DNA of 64,000 nucleotides from Isoperla grammatica (GCA_945910005.1 OX246744.1:6661698-6725697), one strand, 5' to 3'; numbered from the stretch's first letter, positions 43,151-58,000 are shown. Translations and numbers: made by a program. The notes: generated by a model from the letters alone, not told the origin.

Positions 43151-46100
43151 ACAGTCGGCCAGGAAAATTGCGCCCCATTGATCTAAACCCGGCTGATTCA
43201 AATCACTCTTTAAAGAGGAGCTGCCGTTATGAAATCATAAATGATATCATGTCCAATCCATGCATGTATGATCCAGAATACATTTTTTATTTTAGGTCCA
43301 CTATTGTCCTACCTCGAAGCGGTATCACCAACTCTGGCAACTCATTCCATTTCGTCTTAACTCAAATCTAATTCATATTTTCAATAAAACCATTGTGTTT
43401 TAAATGTTTATTTGAAATCATATTTTTTGTAGTAACTTCAAATTTGAAACCATAACGGTTAGAAAACGTAAAATAATCTACCTGTTCTAAATTTCCATTT
43501 TAAATTTAAAAAAAAAAAACTTGTGTCCTTTTTACCAAGAATATAATAAATTTCGAAGCACGTATTCCATAATTTTATGCTTCAAACTTTAACTACAAAA
43601 TGAAGCATATTATTATTATGATGTTCTTTCGTGAAAAGTGTTCTTTTTCAAATGTCAATATTTTACCTACCATATTTTTTGCAAAGTAATCAAAATGTAA
43701 TTGCAATTTTTTATCAATGAAGAAGTTCAATAGTGCATTTTGTGTTTTTTTTTTAAATAAATAAACCAATATTACTCCTGCAGATAGGCCTATGTTAATC
43801 TCAATCCACCTGTCTTGTAGGCCTACCACTTGTACTATTTTCCCCTACCGTACGTCTTCATTATTATTTTGTTTTTCTAATTAAATTATTCATTTCTTTT
43901 ACTAGTGTAGACCTACAGGTAGAAAGTAAAGGTACGTGATAAGGGACTAGGAATGAGTAACAAAGTACACACTTTTTAAATATTTCATTTTTATTTACCT
44001 TATTCAAAATTCAGTTACAAGAAACAATGTTTACGAAAGTGAAGATGTCAGGAGAGAGTGTGGAATAACAAAATCAATACACAATAATAATATAATATAA
44101 TATTTTTTGAATAATTAAGATGCGTTACATGCATTGCTTATTTTGGCCACAGTAGGAAAACAACCTCCTTAGGTGTGGCCACTTATAGAACAAAATGATA
44201 CATATAGACAAGGACTGATACACTAGATAATAATAATAAAAGACAAGATTACCTACTAGTAAATACAATTAATAGGTAATGAATAAATAACCAACAGTAT
44301 GAATATGAGAGAATGTTTATTTTATTTTATTTGTATAAAACTATATAATATAATCACTGATAACTATTAATTAACCATAATTCTTTAGATGCCAGGGTAA
44401 CAGTTTAGAATATAATTCACTTAAATTAATACATAAATAGTTGAACGTTATTAGAACATAGGTAATTGACATGCGATACAGTCGGGACGAATGGGAAAAG
44501 TTTATAGATTCAACCAGCGTGAAGAAAGAATTGGCTGCGGGAATGATCGAAGTTCAATTTAAAAACTGGCGTTTTTGTTCGTTATCGAGGTGAAGAATAT
44601 TAAATACAAGCCAGTTTCCACACGAACACCAACGTTAAGAAAGATCGGGCTAGATCGGGGGATTAAGGTCCTCCTTTGTAAATCAGTTTTTATAACTGAA
44701 TAGGATAGACATTAAATAAATAAATAAAATAATTAAGATCAGAAGGAGAGAAGGTGAAGGCCTCTGTCCTACAAAACATTACTTACCAGATAGAAGGGTT
44801 GAAGCACAGGTTTGAAAGCTGTATAACACCCGTTCTTGCCATCAACAGCTCAGCAGTCCAGATTAGTGAAGGAACCTGCGACTGACACCATTCTTTTGGA
44901 TGGGACGTAAACTCACCTTTGTACTTTTTAACAGAATAGGAGTAGGGTAGATGCTGGTACCAGGTTTCCACACATTTATTTATTTATTTAATGTCTATCC
45001 TATTCAGTTATAAACACTGATTTACAAAGGAGGACCTTAAATAAAACTTTTTTTTGGTCTATTTGGCCAATCATGCTGGATTTCTTCAGCCAATAGAGAT
45101 TCGCCTCCCTCTCGTGACACTTTTGCCCCCCGTAATGGCGTCATTTTGGGCTCTTAGCCTCTCATAGGTCTGCAGATGCCTTCTGGTCCGCTCGTCCTCC
45201 CCACACAGATAATATGAATTGTTTTACTTTGTGATGACATTTAAAAATAAATATTAATGTGTGTTCTTATTTTCAAATAATGCGGAAAGACAAGAAAAGT
45301 GAGGAGTAGGAAGTTTCCTCTTAATGGTAGAGTTTGGGAAATAGCGGGATAAATAAAACTCACCATCAACGATAATTGAATCTTATTTTTCTTAAGCAAA
45401 AACCAACTGGAATAAACTACATGAGTACATTTTATCGAAAGAACCTCACCCCATTACGTGGATGCATTTTATTACATTATAGCTATTATTATATAATATA
45501 TTATTAAAAAATAATACTATTACAAAAAATAATTGATTTACAATTAATATGACTAACTACTAATAAAATTTACTCTGTTTCGGGGAAAATGGTGGGGAGA
45601 AGGTGCGGGATAAAAATATAAATCACATAATGGACCCTTGGGAATAACAAAACTTATACGTAATGTATTTAATACGGGGAAAGTACGGTTCCAAAACGAA
45701 CGCGTTATCGTTACAGACAAAGTGGTTCCAAGACTCGTTAATTAACGTTCTTGGTGATAAAAAATAGAAAAAGTAGGCCAATGATTGTTCAGTGCACTGG
45801 AGAGAAAGCAAATGCTACTTTGCTTGAAAACAAATAGTTTATAAGAATTTATGAATATTATTAAATATATATTATATGTATATTATGTATAGACACATTT
45901 CAACAATGATAGAGTTACGTATTTGGTATAAATAGTTGATGGCAAGTCACGCAGGTATTCGTATAGGAAAGTTGTGTTTTTAAATTTATTTACCTTCTGC
46001 GATGTGTAAAGAAGACTTGCACCCTAAACCGCAAAATGAGTATATATTAGTTTGCAAACGCTAACTAGGAAAAACCATGTAATTAATTTTTTTAATTCAT

Positions 46101-48904
46101 GGAACCAAGTGAAAAGGAAGAATTAACATTGATGTGAAGACAAAATTGCTTTGAATTTTTTTTACATGTAGCTAACAGTCTGCAAATATTCTTTATAAAT
46201 AAAAATAATAAATACAATAAAAATATAGATTTCTTATTATATAACTAAGAAATGTGTGACAATCTGTAAGAAACGGCCAGAATAAAAGCGTCTGCTGTAA
46301 CTCAATAATTGAGGGATCAAAAATAGTTTTATAAGGATGGCCATCAAAGTTAAAGCTACATTAGTGTATTGTTAACCGATAAAATAAAGTAGGTACTGTC
46401 TCCAGTGACAATGTACAACAAATAATTATAAAATAGTGCAAGAAAAAATATGTTTTAATTTTAAAAATCAAGTTAGAAAGTTGTGTATTAGTGAGAATTC
46501 ACAGTGTGGAGTAAATTTTTGTAAATTTCGCTATTTTTTAGTGTTACAGAAATTCACGGAATAAAAAAAAAATATTATTCAAACTAACATTCCATTAATT
46601 TCTGAATATTATTTTTTGAACTCTCGGTGTACAATTATTTGCAGCCACAGTACGGAAAAATTAGTTACGAGCAAATTTGATATAAACCAAGGATTCACAT
46701 TGCAGAAGTTGAGTAAAAAGTTGTACAGCATCAGTGCTGAAGTAATAGGCCTTCTCGTACCTGCGTGGTACCTGCGATCAAGTATTTATACCAGTAAAAC
46801 AATTAAAAACAGCAAAACAGACAAATATATATACAAATAGTCTTAGGATCATATTACATATTAATTATTTCAACATCAATTATAAATAAGTTCTACTTGG
46901 TTAAAATGAAACGACAACTGCATTTCGTACGAATGAGGTGCAATTTATGACGTGAACGGATCAAACGTTATTTGGATTCTCCAAAGTCGTCGAGTTTCAC
47001 TGGAGTTTGTATCAATTTCTCACAGATAAATGCTTTGTTTAAAAACATTGTTGTTGAAGGCTTGCTAAGGGCTACTTAACATTCCATGAGTTTAAACATC
47101 CATGATCATACATCCAAAACAAAATATTTAAATTAAGGTTACCGTAATTAATTGACATTGAGTTTAAGGTAAGCAACGCGTAATGTTGTACATGTCTCGA
47201 ATGTGTGATTTTCACGCAAAATCAAGCTCAAATTTTCAAATTTTAGTCACAACAAAACTGTATCTATAAACAGTATCTATTAACAGTTGCAATCATATTA
47301 CTTCTCGAGTCTCAGTCCCCAACGGACATAATATTTTGGATGCCGTCCTTCCACACGAATCAGCAATAAAACAGTTTAACATGTGAGATTTAGTTATTAT
47401 AAAAATAAATTAGGCACTACAAATTTAATATGCCTGTATAATGGAAAACGCTGAAAAACGTAATCCAGAAAACGTATTTGTAACATCTCATTCATACGAA
47501 GTACGTTGTCTTCTTAATAAATCAAATCACAATGAAATACCTTATGGTTATGGAGAAGAAGGGGTTTATATCTTAAATGCAATATTATGTCAAATATAGA
47601 AAGTTATTGTACAATTTATAAACGAATAAATTAAATAAGGAGTGAAATGAGCTTTACAGTGTTATAATACTATATTGGTAATAAAAGTATTATTGATCAA
47701 TTATCATTATTAAAATGCTACCTCACTATTACTTTTGACGTTATTTATGGCGTTGTAGCAATGATACTCAAAAAAGAATTTCGATTTTATTTTTTTTCTT
47801 AAATATATTCAAATTCTACTTGGTGTTCGCATTGTTAAATTGCTATCTAGTTGGTGCCATCATTAATGAAAATCGTTCTACGAGCAACCAAGACGAGACA
47901 GAAATCTTCGGGAGAGATTATTGAAAGATTTAAGAAACTTGTGTTTGGAGTGAATTATGAATATGGAGAATTTCTGATTTTTGCTAAACTTTCAAAAAAC
48001 TTTTGCTCGTCCGTTTTAGATCTAATTCGCTACCATTTGATTTCGGCCTGATGGCCGAACAAGGCATATAGACTCTAGATCGATCAGGTATTAAGTACAT
48101 ATTGGCAAGAATTTTTAGAAGAAAATTTTTTATTTATTATTTACTTTTATAGTATTAGTATAATTAATAATAAAAGTAGTAGTATTAGTAGTAATTATCT
48201 ACTTATTTTCAAGTCGTGAGGATTTGTACTATTGCGTTAAGCGGAGGGTTCCTTCGAAAGCAGATTGCTCGCGTCATTACCCCATTCTTGCCGCCGCTTC
48301 GAAGCGAAAAAAAATTTCCTGACCCATGTGACGTCCTAGAACTACCTTATCAAAAACTATACAATACACTGTGTGATGTTGCATTTTAACCTTACGAGTA
48401 AAGGAATCTGTCGTATTATTTTTACAGAATAAAATTTGTTCAATGTTCAACAGCTATAATATACAGGGGTGTAATTCCTGGAAGCCTAGTGGGAATTGAG
48501 CACCGATATGGGTTCTATAGCATATAGTACGGACATTTCACGGTGTGGACAGTTTTCTCATTTAGATAACAAACGGTTTCTTAGTTCGTAATAGTGTAAT
48601 AAATAACCTACACTGAATTAACGCTAAAATTGAATTTAAAATGTTAATTACTAAATTCTACTATGCATTTCTTTAAAGATATATATATGTATATTTTTTA
48701 CAATTTTTAAATGTAATTATTTTTAGAGAATAGTAAACTTGATTGATATGTAAAATATTTAATTCAATTCTCATATTTTTAAAATTGAGTTACAATTTTC
48801 TAATGGCATTATTACTACGGTGTGTGTGTGGTATATATGTATCGATCGGTAAGCTAATTGCGAGTCTGTGAAATGACGGCTACTCTATTCCGAGCTGAGT
48901 GCAA

Positions 48905-48985
48905 CATGGCCCCCCGTTGTCAACGTTCTAGGCCCGGCGACCGCGTAAGCGCTAGGTTTGACGATCCGGTTGACAACGGGGGCGT
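48905..48985. repeat. GC-rich inverted repeat
   Basis: GGCCCCCCGTTGTCAACG and GGTTGACAACGGGGGCG flank a GC-rich loop (CGGCGACCGCGTAAGCGC). It is isolated in AT-rich DNA and may be a small MITE. Confidence 0.6.
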
Positions 48986-51395
48986 TTTAACTTTACGTTT
49001 GAATCGTGGGCGACTAATAGGACATAATAACGTAAAGAGTAACATCTCATTTAAAAATGTGAAAGAGAAAATTTCTGAGTATCTACCATTTGGAGAAATT
49101 GTTTACAATACAATGTTTTCGTTATATCGATCGATATTATTAGTATATAATAATTTGTGACGTTATGAAAAATATTACTATAACTACACTTTTAAAATGT
49201 TTGGAGGAAAATTCATCCATGTCCTGTCGTAACAAATATTGCACGAGCAACTTACGAACCTTACTTTATGGCAGCAGGACCGCAATAGTGCAACAAACGT
49301 ACACACCGATGTCTATTCCGCTAACCTTACAACTATTCCTCCTCGACCTAATAATGCAGCATTATTAAAATGGCCTAGAGTTAAGCTCTTAATGATTCGT
49401 TCTACAAGTAGAATGAACGGTTCAGATAGTTTCTGAATGAATGAATAGATAGGGCTGAAGGTTACTACAGCAGAGAGAGGGGGGTTTCCTAGAGGGAACA
49501 ACACCGTTGGTCACCCTTTGAACGCTTTGAGGGGTGTCCAGACGAGCAGTGTGATGGGGGCTCATAAAAAAACCCACATCTTCAGGGGAGTAAATTGCAT
49601 AGGTTCAAAACTCTAGTACGTACTAGTTTTATCTTACAAGAGAATGACAAACATTTTGCTTTTCATTTTTATATTTTCTGAAAACTGTTATTATACTGTA
49701 TATTTACCGAGACCTAATATGTCTATTTGAAGAGAAGTTTGGCTAATTACTATGTTTAAAGCAGAGTATGAAGTGACTTAGTTCTTACAATAACCTTGAA
49801 ACATTTGATCAGTAAACTGAAAGCGTTGCCAGATACTTTATTTCGTAAAATACACTGCGTGTTTTTACCTACGCTGTAAGCATTGAAAGTACAAGGAACG
49901 GTTTAAGTAAGAATTGTGACAACATTAAAATAAAAGACGAAAAATAATTTTGAAACTGAAATTGATAGAAATAATTAAAAATGTTGAATTATTTGCATTC
50001 AAATAAAAAATGTTTATATAGATATACTATACTTATTATAGTGTGCATAGTTTCATTTCTAAATTATTTTTTCTTGTTCTTGATTTTTATTTTATATAGT
50101 TAAGTAATTTGTTTTGTTTTTGTTGTTATTGTTATTTATGATTTCATTATTATTTGTTTGCATAGCCTAGTTTTATTTAACGTCCTCCTTTGTAAATCAG
50201 TTTTTATAACTGAATAGGATAGACATTAAATAAATAAATACAAATAGTATTCAACAATAAAATGTTATATCTTATGAAATCCAAACGATCCCCCATCAAA
50301 CTGCAAACGTAGCACCCCTCAGCGGGTGAACACGAAGGATAAAGTGGACCGTAGCGCATCTTCGCAGACAGAGTGCACGAGACGCGCGGGAAATGGCAGT
50401 GGGCAAGCAAGAAACTGCTCGAGTTTACGTAGAGAGATGTAATATGTCATCTAAATGGCTGGAGAGAGGTAACGGTAACTACGTTCGTTCTACGCTACGA
50501 TATAAGTACCTATATAGTCCCAATAAACGACTTACTTCTAAGCAAGCCATTGGATGATTGTTTCTTTGAAATATTTAGACAATACCTGAAGAAATGTCAT
50601 ATTAGTCTCTTAAGACAACAAGAGCATAGAGATACAATACCTATAGAATACTTTTTAGTTTAAATAGCTAAAAGTCACAAGTGTATATAGTATAATAATA
50701 ATAATAATATTAATAAGAGTACATAGGTAAGTACGAGTTAACTCACTGCCTGCGTGACTATAGATTCTTTATCAAAGTAGTGAAATGATTGAATACTCAA
50801 GAGGGCTGAGCATCTAACAAGGAACTAATCTGGTGCCAATTCAGTGGTGTACGCGGTTGAGAATTCACAAGTATAGCTTATTGATTTACACATACCTTCG
50901 AGAAATGTTATATTAGCACGATTGTGCATGAACGGATGTTGTAAAACATTCGTTGGTTGAAGGTGCCGCCAACTACTGTATTGAGAGAGAAACATATTGA
51001 AACCTGTTGAAGTAGTAATACAGTACTAAATAGTCAATTTGTTGTGAAATCCAGAAATGTCAAACCAAACCCGACTGGTTATTTTATTCAATTTCTGGTA
51101 TTCACAATAAATTCACCCACGAAAGAGTTTCACCAATAAATAGTAAATTGTAAAAAAAAAAAAACTTTAATTTAGAAGAAACTAAAAATTGGATTTGAGA
51201 TCCGAAATAACTGCATGACCATATCGGAAAATGTGGATCAATTTCAAGACAACCCCAAACTCACATCCACATGTTTACGGTACTTTTTATAAAAAAGCTA
51301 AAATTATGACTTAAATCTTCACGTTGGTAGATGTTTTAAAAGTAATCCACAAAAAAATATTTCTTAAAAACCGCACGTGAACAATACCGTAGCAA

Positions 51396-51671
51396 ATAAA
51401 TAAAAAATAAAAATAAATTCACATTTAGAGTCTACCCACTCAGTAACTAAACTGATTTGCAGTGGGGGACTTTAATTTAAATTGACTAAACCAACTTCGA
51501 ACACCATCGACAAGTGAGCGATAACCAATCAAAGATCGATATTTCAAATACGAAACATATGAATCAGTGATTGGATAGTGCGAACACCTGCGGACAAATG
51601 CCAGAATCAACAAGGTCGATTCAGAACAACTTTGAATTTATTGAGTGCTTCGTTGCTAGGACGGCTCCCAA
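51396..51671 (-). repeat. Retroelement 3' end (family X), copy 2
   Basis: Minus orientation of 22697-22961, with the (AAAT) tail at about 51396-51420 and GCTTGGGAGCCGTCCTAGCA at the other end. The open plus frame across it is a by-product. Confidence 0.75.
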
Positions 51672-53998
51672 GCAACGTCTCAACAGCGTACGAACCACGG
51701 CACCGATCCAATGCGTAGCCCGTCTCGCCTTTCTGTCGCTCTACATCACAGCTCGACATTATCACGTCCTCGACCTAACCTATCTGAACATCAAACCAGA
51801 GGACCAGCCTCGTGCGAGGAATAGCTCACAAGTCACAAACATAACGAAAACAAGTGAAATTGACAATCCTACAATTCCTGGCCTGATGGATTTTATATAA
51901 CATCAACTACCCCCATTTGTTTGAGGTATAGTTTCACTCGGGGAGTTTAGTTTTAGTCTTTTACGTACTTAAAGGATATCACCTGAGACTATTAGAGAGT
52001 ACTTCCGTTAAAACAATTCTTTACAAAATCATAATTCGTAATTAAAACGTGGCATACTTTAAAATGAAGATATTTGTTTGTCTTTGACTGAAGACTGAAT
52101 AAGACTGAATTATTGATACGAATTTCCATATTTACTCACATGTACGTATCCATATAACAGCCAAATTTTGCTTGTTTGAGCAAATATATTTATAACTCCG
52201 ATGACAAAAATAAGTTATTTCTCTTTGATAAGTCAAAACAATAAACCAACATTAGATTAAGTACAACATGTAGGGTGAAATTGAATAAATATGTATCAAT
52301 ACCTAGGGTTTTTTCAATTTAAATAATAAATGGGAAAAAATAGAATAGTACCGGAACATTAAATACGATAATTACTTCAATACTCACATCGGCTAACAAA
52401 TCCTTATTTGCTGTTATAACCGTAGTTAGGGGTAGTTTTGTAACAAACATCAGGCCGGGGAACATTATTACGTACATCGTCAAGAAGAGATATCAAGACA
52501 TGCTTAACTAGGTGAACACTTTATATAATATACTTAAGAAATAAACTGGAAGTATATCCGTTTTCAACATATTACCTTAATAAACATTATCAACAATAAT
52601 AATTATTAGAAAAAAAAACACAGTATCAACGAAGTCATAGCGACGACGTTTAACGTCTTATATCAATGTAAAATCTACGCTCGTAGATAACAGGAGCGAC
52701 TTGTTAAAAAGTGCCAACGACCTTAATCCTAGTAACACTAGGATGTTAAATCCAACAACCGAGAAGACGTTAAGTTTCGTCTTCCCGAAACACTGTTATC
52801 ATCCTTTGGAGCCAACTTCAGACTTCTAGTAGTTCCGGTTGCGTTTTAGAGCAGCTGCGATTTTCCGTCGTGCGATTACTAAACTCTTATACACGCATAT
52901 TGCATTTTTCGTCCGTTGCGTTTATTCTACGTTTGTCTCTATGTTTATGGCGTTGCTCTTGTTTTCGCAACGTCGCGGATATTTCTAAACCGTTAGGATC
53001 AGTCTGTTCTCACATCATCATGTATACTGCTCAATATATGCTAAGTACATTACAAAATTTGATTATTCGTCTTAAAGTTAGGTTTATACTTTATACTCAT
53101 GTCTTTGTGAACACTTTTTTGCTTGAAACGGTTCGATTCTACTAATCGGACGACACTTGAGAAATTCACTAATGAAGAAGCTATTTAACAGTTCATCTTG
53201 ATTTCATTAAAGCTGATACATATATTGTTAATGGTAAGAACAATATATTATACTAAGTCAATGTCTGTTTAGGTACTGTTTGAATATGTTGTTTCACGTT
53301 TTTAGCTACGTAATAATTACATGTACGTATATCTCTACCAATAATTTCGAGCTCTTGTCTCATTGTATCGTGATACCGTACCGTACTGTCTGCCATGGAC
53401 GTAGCACAGAAGGCTTAAACAGATTTGTAAATATTCTTAAAGTGAGTTATTTTAAGTTTGCTGCACACACTTTTTATTTTGTTGGTAAGCTATATTTTAT
53501 TGCTTATTGAAATTACGATTTGGGAAATATTAACCTAATTTATAGATGGTATTGGTACTCTGCAAAATATTGAAAGCAACAGTACCTTATTACTATATTT
53601 GGTTTCATTTGTGGAGTTGATTATTTTACTTGCCAATCATACAATCAGATAATAGTATGAAATCCAAAACTTGATTATTCTTTGTAGGTATCAAAACAAA
53701 AAATTTGTTACAAAAAAATTGTTTTGTAAAGAAGTCAACATTGAGAACAAGTGTAAGCAAGGAAAAGTAAAGTAGACATTACTTGTTCCATTATTACATG
53801 ATTATTTTCAAAGTGGTTTTCTGTTCACTGTGTGTTGACCTAAGGAAAACAGCTGTGGAGCACAATAAACTTACAATTGACATTTAAAAATATTTACAAA
53901 ACCAGTTAAGCTTTTTTAAATTCAAGACGGATTGAAGTTGTCCATGCAATAGATAATATAATGAATAATAATACAATAGTATATAACAGTATCTTAAT

Positions 53999-54500
53999 AG
54001 TTTTTGTCACTAATAGCTTGGAAAGCAAGGGAATTTTAAGATTTTTGAGCGTATCTTCAAAATGACGTTTAACATAAAAAATTTGGAATAATGTAGAACT
54101 ATACCTACAGATTTTTCTAAAATTTATCCAAAATTGAGTACGTTTGGATTAAAAACAAGACAATTTAAGACATTATCATAATTGTCTAATTTTATCCACA
54201 AAAAATCAATTTTTCATCCTCTTTTGAGAATATATTCTGTAGATCATGATAATACACAGCTCCATACCAATCCAAGACTTTGATACTGAATGCCATTTTA
54301 AAGCTGTACAAACAAAACACATTCAATTCTCATGCTTTCCAAGCTGCATCAAACTCTTTATTATTAATTATTTTAATACACAATAAATAAAATATTAATA
54401 TTATATTAACATACCGAATACCGATATTAACTTTATATTATATTCAAATAGTTAATAATTAAGAGTTTTTGACACAAATAGCTTGGAAAGCATTAATGTT
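53999..54500. repeat. TIR-like repeat around AGCTTGGAAAGCA
   Basis: TTTTTGTCACTAATAGCTTG + GAAAGCA at about 54001-54027, its inverse TGCTTTCCAAGCTGCATCAA at 54332-54351, and a third direct copy (TTTTTGACACAAATAGCTTG + GAAAGCA) at 54467-54493. It probably reflects a small DNA transposon plus a partial second copy, downstream of CAMTA. Confidence 0.65.
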
Positions 54501-54733
54501 AATATTAAAATATTAATAATAGTATTAATTAATTAATTAATTAATTAATATTATTATTAAATTAATTATCAATTATTATTATAATTAAAATATTAATAAT
54601 AATAATATTAATTAATTAATTAATATTAATATTAATATTTTTAGCATACATAAAAATAATGAATATATTATCAATTATTATACATTACATTATATATACG
54701 TATATTCCAGCAGTACCTACAGTTCCTCTCGAG

Positions 54734-54872
54734 TTATAACCCGGTGGGCTTATATTGAACCAGTCTAGAACTCTGCCTGTGTCGCGTGGGCTTGATCCCT
54801 CCGCGTCTCCTCTTGATGGGAGTCTGAGTCCGGGGCGCGACCATCGTCATCTGCGAGGTCTCTATCGCCTCC
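54734..54872 (-). CDS. Possible alternative CAMTA C-terminal exon
   Basis: The minus-strand frame reads EAIETSQMTMVAPRTQTPIK, then an arginine-rich RRRGGIKPTRHRQSSRLVQ tail and a TAA stop at 54734-54736. It joins in phase to the CA/GTGAGT donor at 55007, removing about 134 bp as an intron. GC content and third-position GC are high from 54765 to 55060, in contrast to the AT-rich DNA on both sides, as expected for coding sequence. The basic tail could be a nuclear-localisation or calmodulin-binding segment; this is speculation. The stretch could instead be 3' UTR. Confidence 0.35.
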
Positions 54873-55002
54873 CTGCGCGCCAGCCAGGCGTCCAGGTCCG
54901 TGTGTTGTACCGGTAGAGGTACGTCGGTACATCGCTATTGCGTCCGGTGTTGGAGAAGGCCGGAGTTGCGTCGGGAGAGAGCGAGCTTGGGCGGGCAGCC
55001 AC

Positions 55003-55057
55003 TCACTGGGCCGACCGCCTCTCGCTTTCGGCTGCCAAAGCACGTTCGCTCTGTAAT
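55003..55057 (-). CDS. Camta: CAMTA last coding exon (one of two possible ends)
   Basis: The acceptor is a pyrimidine-rich tract ending GTCGTACTTACAG. One base completes the lysine codon left by exon e, then [17 protein letters not shown] follows and a TGA stop at 55003-55005. The charged helix is a plausible extension of the fifth IQ helix. The TGA overlaps a good splice donor (CA/GTGAGT, GT at 55006-55005). If that donor is used, the stop is removed, and a phase-matched acceptor (CGCGCAG, exon from 54872) would add 45 residues ending at TAA 54734. Which end is used, or whether both are, cannot be decided here. Confidence 0.65.
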
Positions 55058-58000
55058 CTGTAAGTACGACACGCGTGAAAAAAAATGACGACAAAACAAA
55101 AACTTTTTTTTTTTTGCGAAATTAAATTTGGGAAATTTATGGTGATTTTTTCATTGTGCGTTAAAAAAATGTTTCTTTTGCCCTCCATGTATTATTTATA
55201 AAAAGAATAATTTTTCTACTTTGATCTGTGAGGAATCATGGGATAGGATTCATGAAGAAAGACTCTGGGAAGACAGTAAGAAGTAAGGAGAGAATTATTA
55301 GAAACGGCGGTGATGGAAGAAAACGAAGAAGATGAGGTGCTGAGCCTGGCTAGCAAGCACTAGAAGATAGCCCGAGAAACTGGTGACTTGTCACCCCCCT
55401 ACCCGACGAATGTTGGATAAGGGTTTTGGATATATAGGTATATGATCTGTGGTAGGACTGATAAAATTAATTAATTGACTGAAGTTTGAAAATTGTGAGT
55501 TTGCATCTGAGAAATTCCATGAATTGCAGGTTCTGCCATTCTCATTTTCAGTTCCTATATTATATTCTATGTATATAGATTAGTGGCAATCATATGTCTA
55601 GACAAATTAGATACAATTATTTTTCTTATAACGAAAATTTTCCATGGAAATTTACCAAATTTCCTAGCATCAATATAAATAGTTATTCTTCTCACAATCA
55701 CCCACAACTGACCTATTTGTATCATACTGTGTTTGTATTAACTTTACATGCTAATGGGTGTTACCTGAAAGATGTCAATAAAATATAAATACAAACATAT
55801 TTAAAAAAATTGTATAAAATATATATATAATAATTGTATAAAAAATTATAAATAACTTCTATACATAATAATATACAATAACCAACATAACATTTATAAC
55901 AATATATACCAATAAGCAATAATATATTAAACATATGACCAAACTGCACAGTAACAAATCGGGGGCCCAGCCTCCGCAACTTACCGGCAGTCCATGTCCT
56001 ATTTCCCACACGCTGTTAATGTGAGCATAGGAAAGTATTGAAATCATTAGTACCCATAACGAAAACGACTATGATATTTGAACAAAATTTTTCTCCACCA
56101 TAAGGTTCAAAATTTCAAAACTCTTGGAAAACATTATGTAAAGAGTGATATTTTGTAGCTAAGTGAATTAATCTAGTGAACTGGAATGATCAATATTGGA
56201 ACCTAAAATCGAGCAGAGTTTTGAGAGTTTCTGGAAAATTATGAAGAAAATGTTTAAATTATTGCTAACTTAACGACAATGGGTAGCGTTACTCAAAAAA
56301 CTGCTTGAAATTGATGTATTTGAGTAATATTTTGAGAATACCACACATATTAAAATAGCAATAAATGCCCAAACTGTGGTTTTGTAAGAATAAAAAAATA
56401 GCTTACAAAAATACAAATATCTTAATAATTACTGTTGTTATTGGCATTGCAAATAATTTACAATTAATTACTTATTACCGGGTAATGATAATAATATTTA
56501 AATGCACTTTTTTTTTAGCACAATTTGGGTATTTATCACTTTCTTAATACTGTGGAGCATTCTCAAGATATTAATTTAAATAAAATAAATAAATTCACAT
56601 TTATAGTCTACCCAGTACCCACTCAGTAACGAAACTGATTTGCAGTGGGGGACTTTAATTTAAAGCGACTAAACCAACCCTGTAGGCCCCGAACACCATC
56701 GACGAGTGAGCGATAACCAATCAAAGATCGATATTTCAAATACGAAACATATGAATCAGTGATTGGACAGCGCGAACACCTGCGGACAATGTCAGAATCA
56801 ACAAGGCCGATTCAGAACCACTTTGAATTTATTGAGTAAAAAAAACATGATTTTTATATTGAGCCTATCCTTTCGCCGTAACGTCTGTAAACGCAAGGAA
56901 CAAAACTAAACGAGACTTACTTGTTCTTGGACTGCCTCATGAACTGTTGAATCTTCCTCGCAGCTTGATGTTGCCTACGCTGAGAGTGCGTTCGCCTGAG
57001 ACAGAGAGCACGGGGCGATTAAAGGACGATCGAGCGGGCGACTATGCGACATTGAACTCACCTTGGACGATACGTACACACAACAACGACAAACGGAAAA
57101 CATCAAATATGCAACAAACCTCCACGTTTCTTGTCTCGTTTTGGTAACTTTGCTACGATTATATGATTTTACTGTGTTGGGAATGAAGGATCATGAAATT
57201 TTTTGAAGAATTTCATAGATTTTTCTTTAAAGGTGAACAGAACAGAACAGATTTGTCTAAAAAGTAAAAAGTAAAAACGACAATTTGTTAAGAGCAATGA
57301 TTGCATCAGGCTTGGCTACATGGCAATACAAACGTCAGACCGAGTAATGCTACTAATTAATTAATGGAAATAAGTAAATAGAAATAATAAGGGTGTTAAT
57401 CACCTAAAAGTCTTGGAGACTGGAATCGTCATTCCATCTTTTCTGCTTCCTAAGAACATAACTGCTCTCTTAGGTTACTTATAGGTTACAGGAAATTATG
57501 TTCTCTTTCCACTTTCTTTTTCCATTCTCTTTGTAGATTAGATGTGAACTATATTTAATGTTTTATTATTTTTCTTCTTGTACTTTCTCACTGAATACGC
57601 ATATTTATTTTTATTTGCTACAATAATGTCAAGAGTATTGTCAAGAGAGTCGAGAATATAAACCTACGTATTTCATTACAAATAAACACAAATTTCATTT
57701 TCATTTTCAAAGTGAATTCAATTTGAAAAAAATTTGAAAATAAAAAATTTAAATTAAAAAAAAAAAAATTATTTTCAAAATAAATAAAAAAATAAGTAAT
57801 TTTAATTTTCAACGAGCGAACGCGGAGGTTTGTTGCTGCGAGCGACAGCCCGGAGGCAGCTACTATTAACACACAGCCACACCGAAGCAGGTAGGTAGGC
57901 AGGGGAACGCGGGAGCTCTCGCGCTGGATTGCCCACGACCACCGTACACCGGGAAGGAAACCAGACAACGTACTTCGATGACAACATGCATTGTTACTTG

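Larger units (their letters stand above)
43151..54733. other. AT-rich intergenic region between Tlk and CAMTA
   Basis: About 11.5 kb without a recognisable exon. Contents: family T tails at 44655-44735, 44975-45055 and 50176-50242, family X at 51396-51671, a small GC-rich inverted repeat at 48905-48985 and a TIR-like repeat at 53999-54500. Open frames here are short and unlike known families. Small RNA genes cannot be excluded. Confidence 0.5.

Noticed and set aside
48858..49160. 100-codon plus-strand ORF with a GC-rich start
   Set aside because: The GC-rich part is an inverted repeat; the frame shows no family resemblance or splice context.
51571..51900. 109-codon plus-strand ORF
   Set aside because: Its first part is the antisense of retroelement family X, and no domain is seen in the rest.
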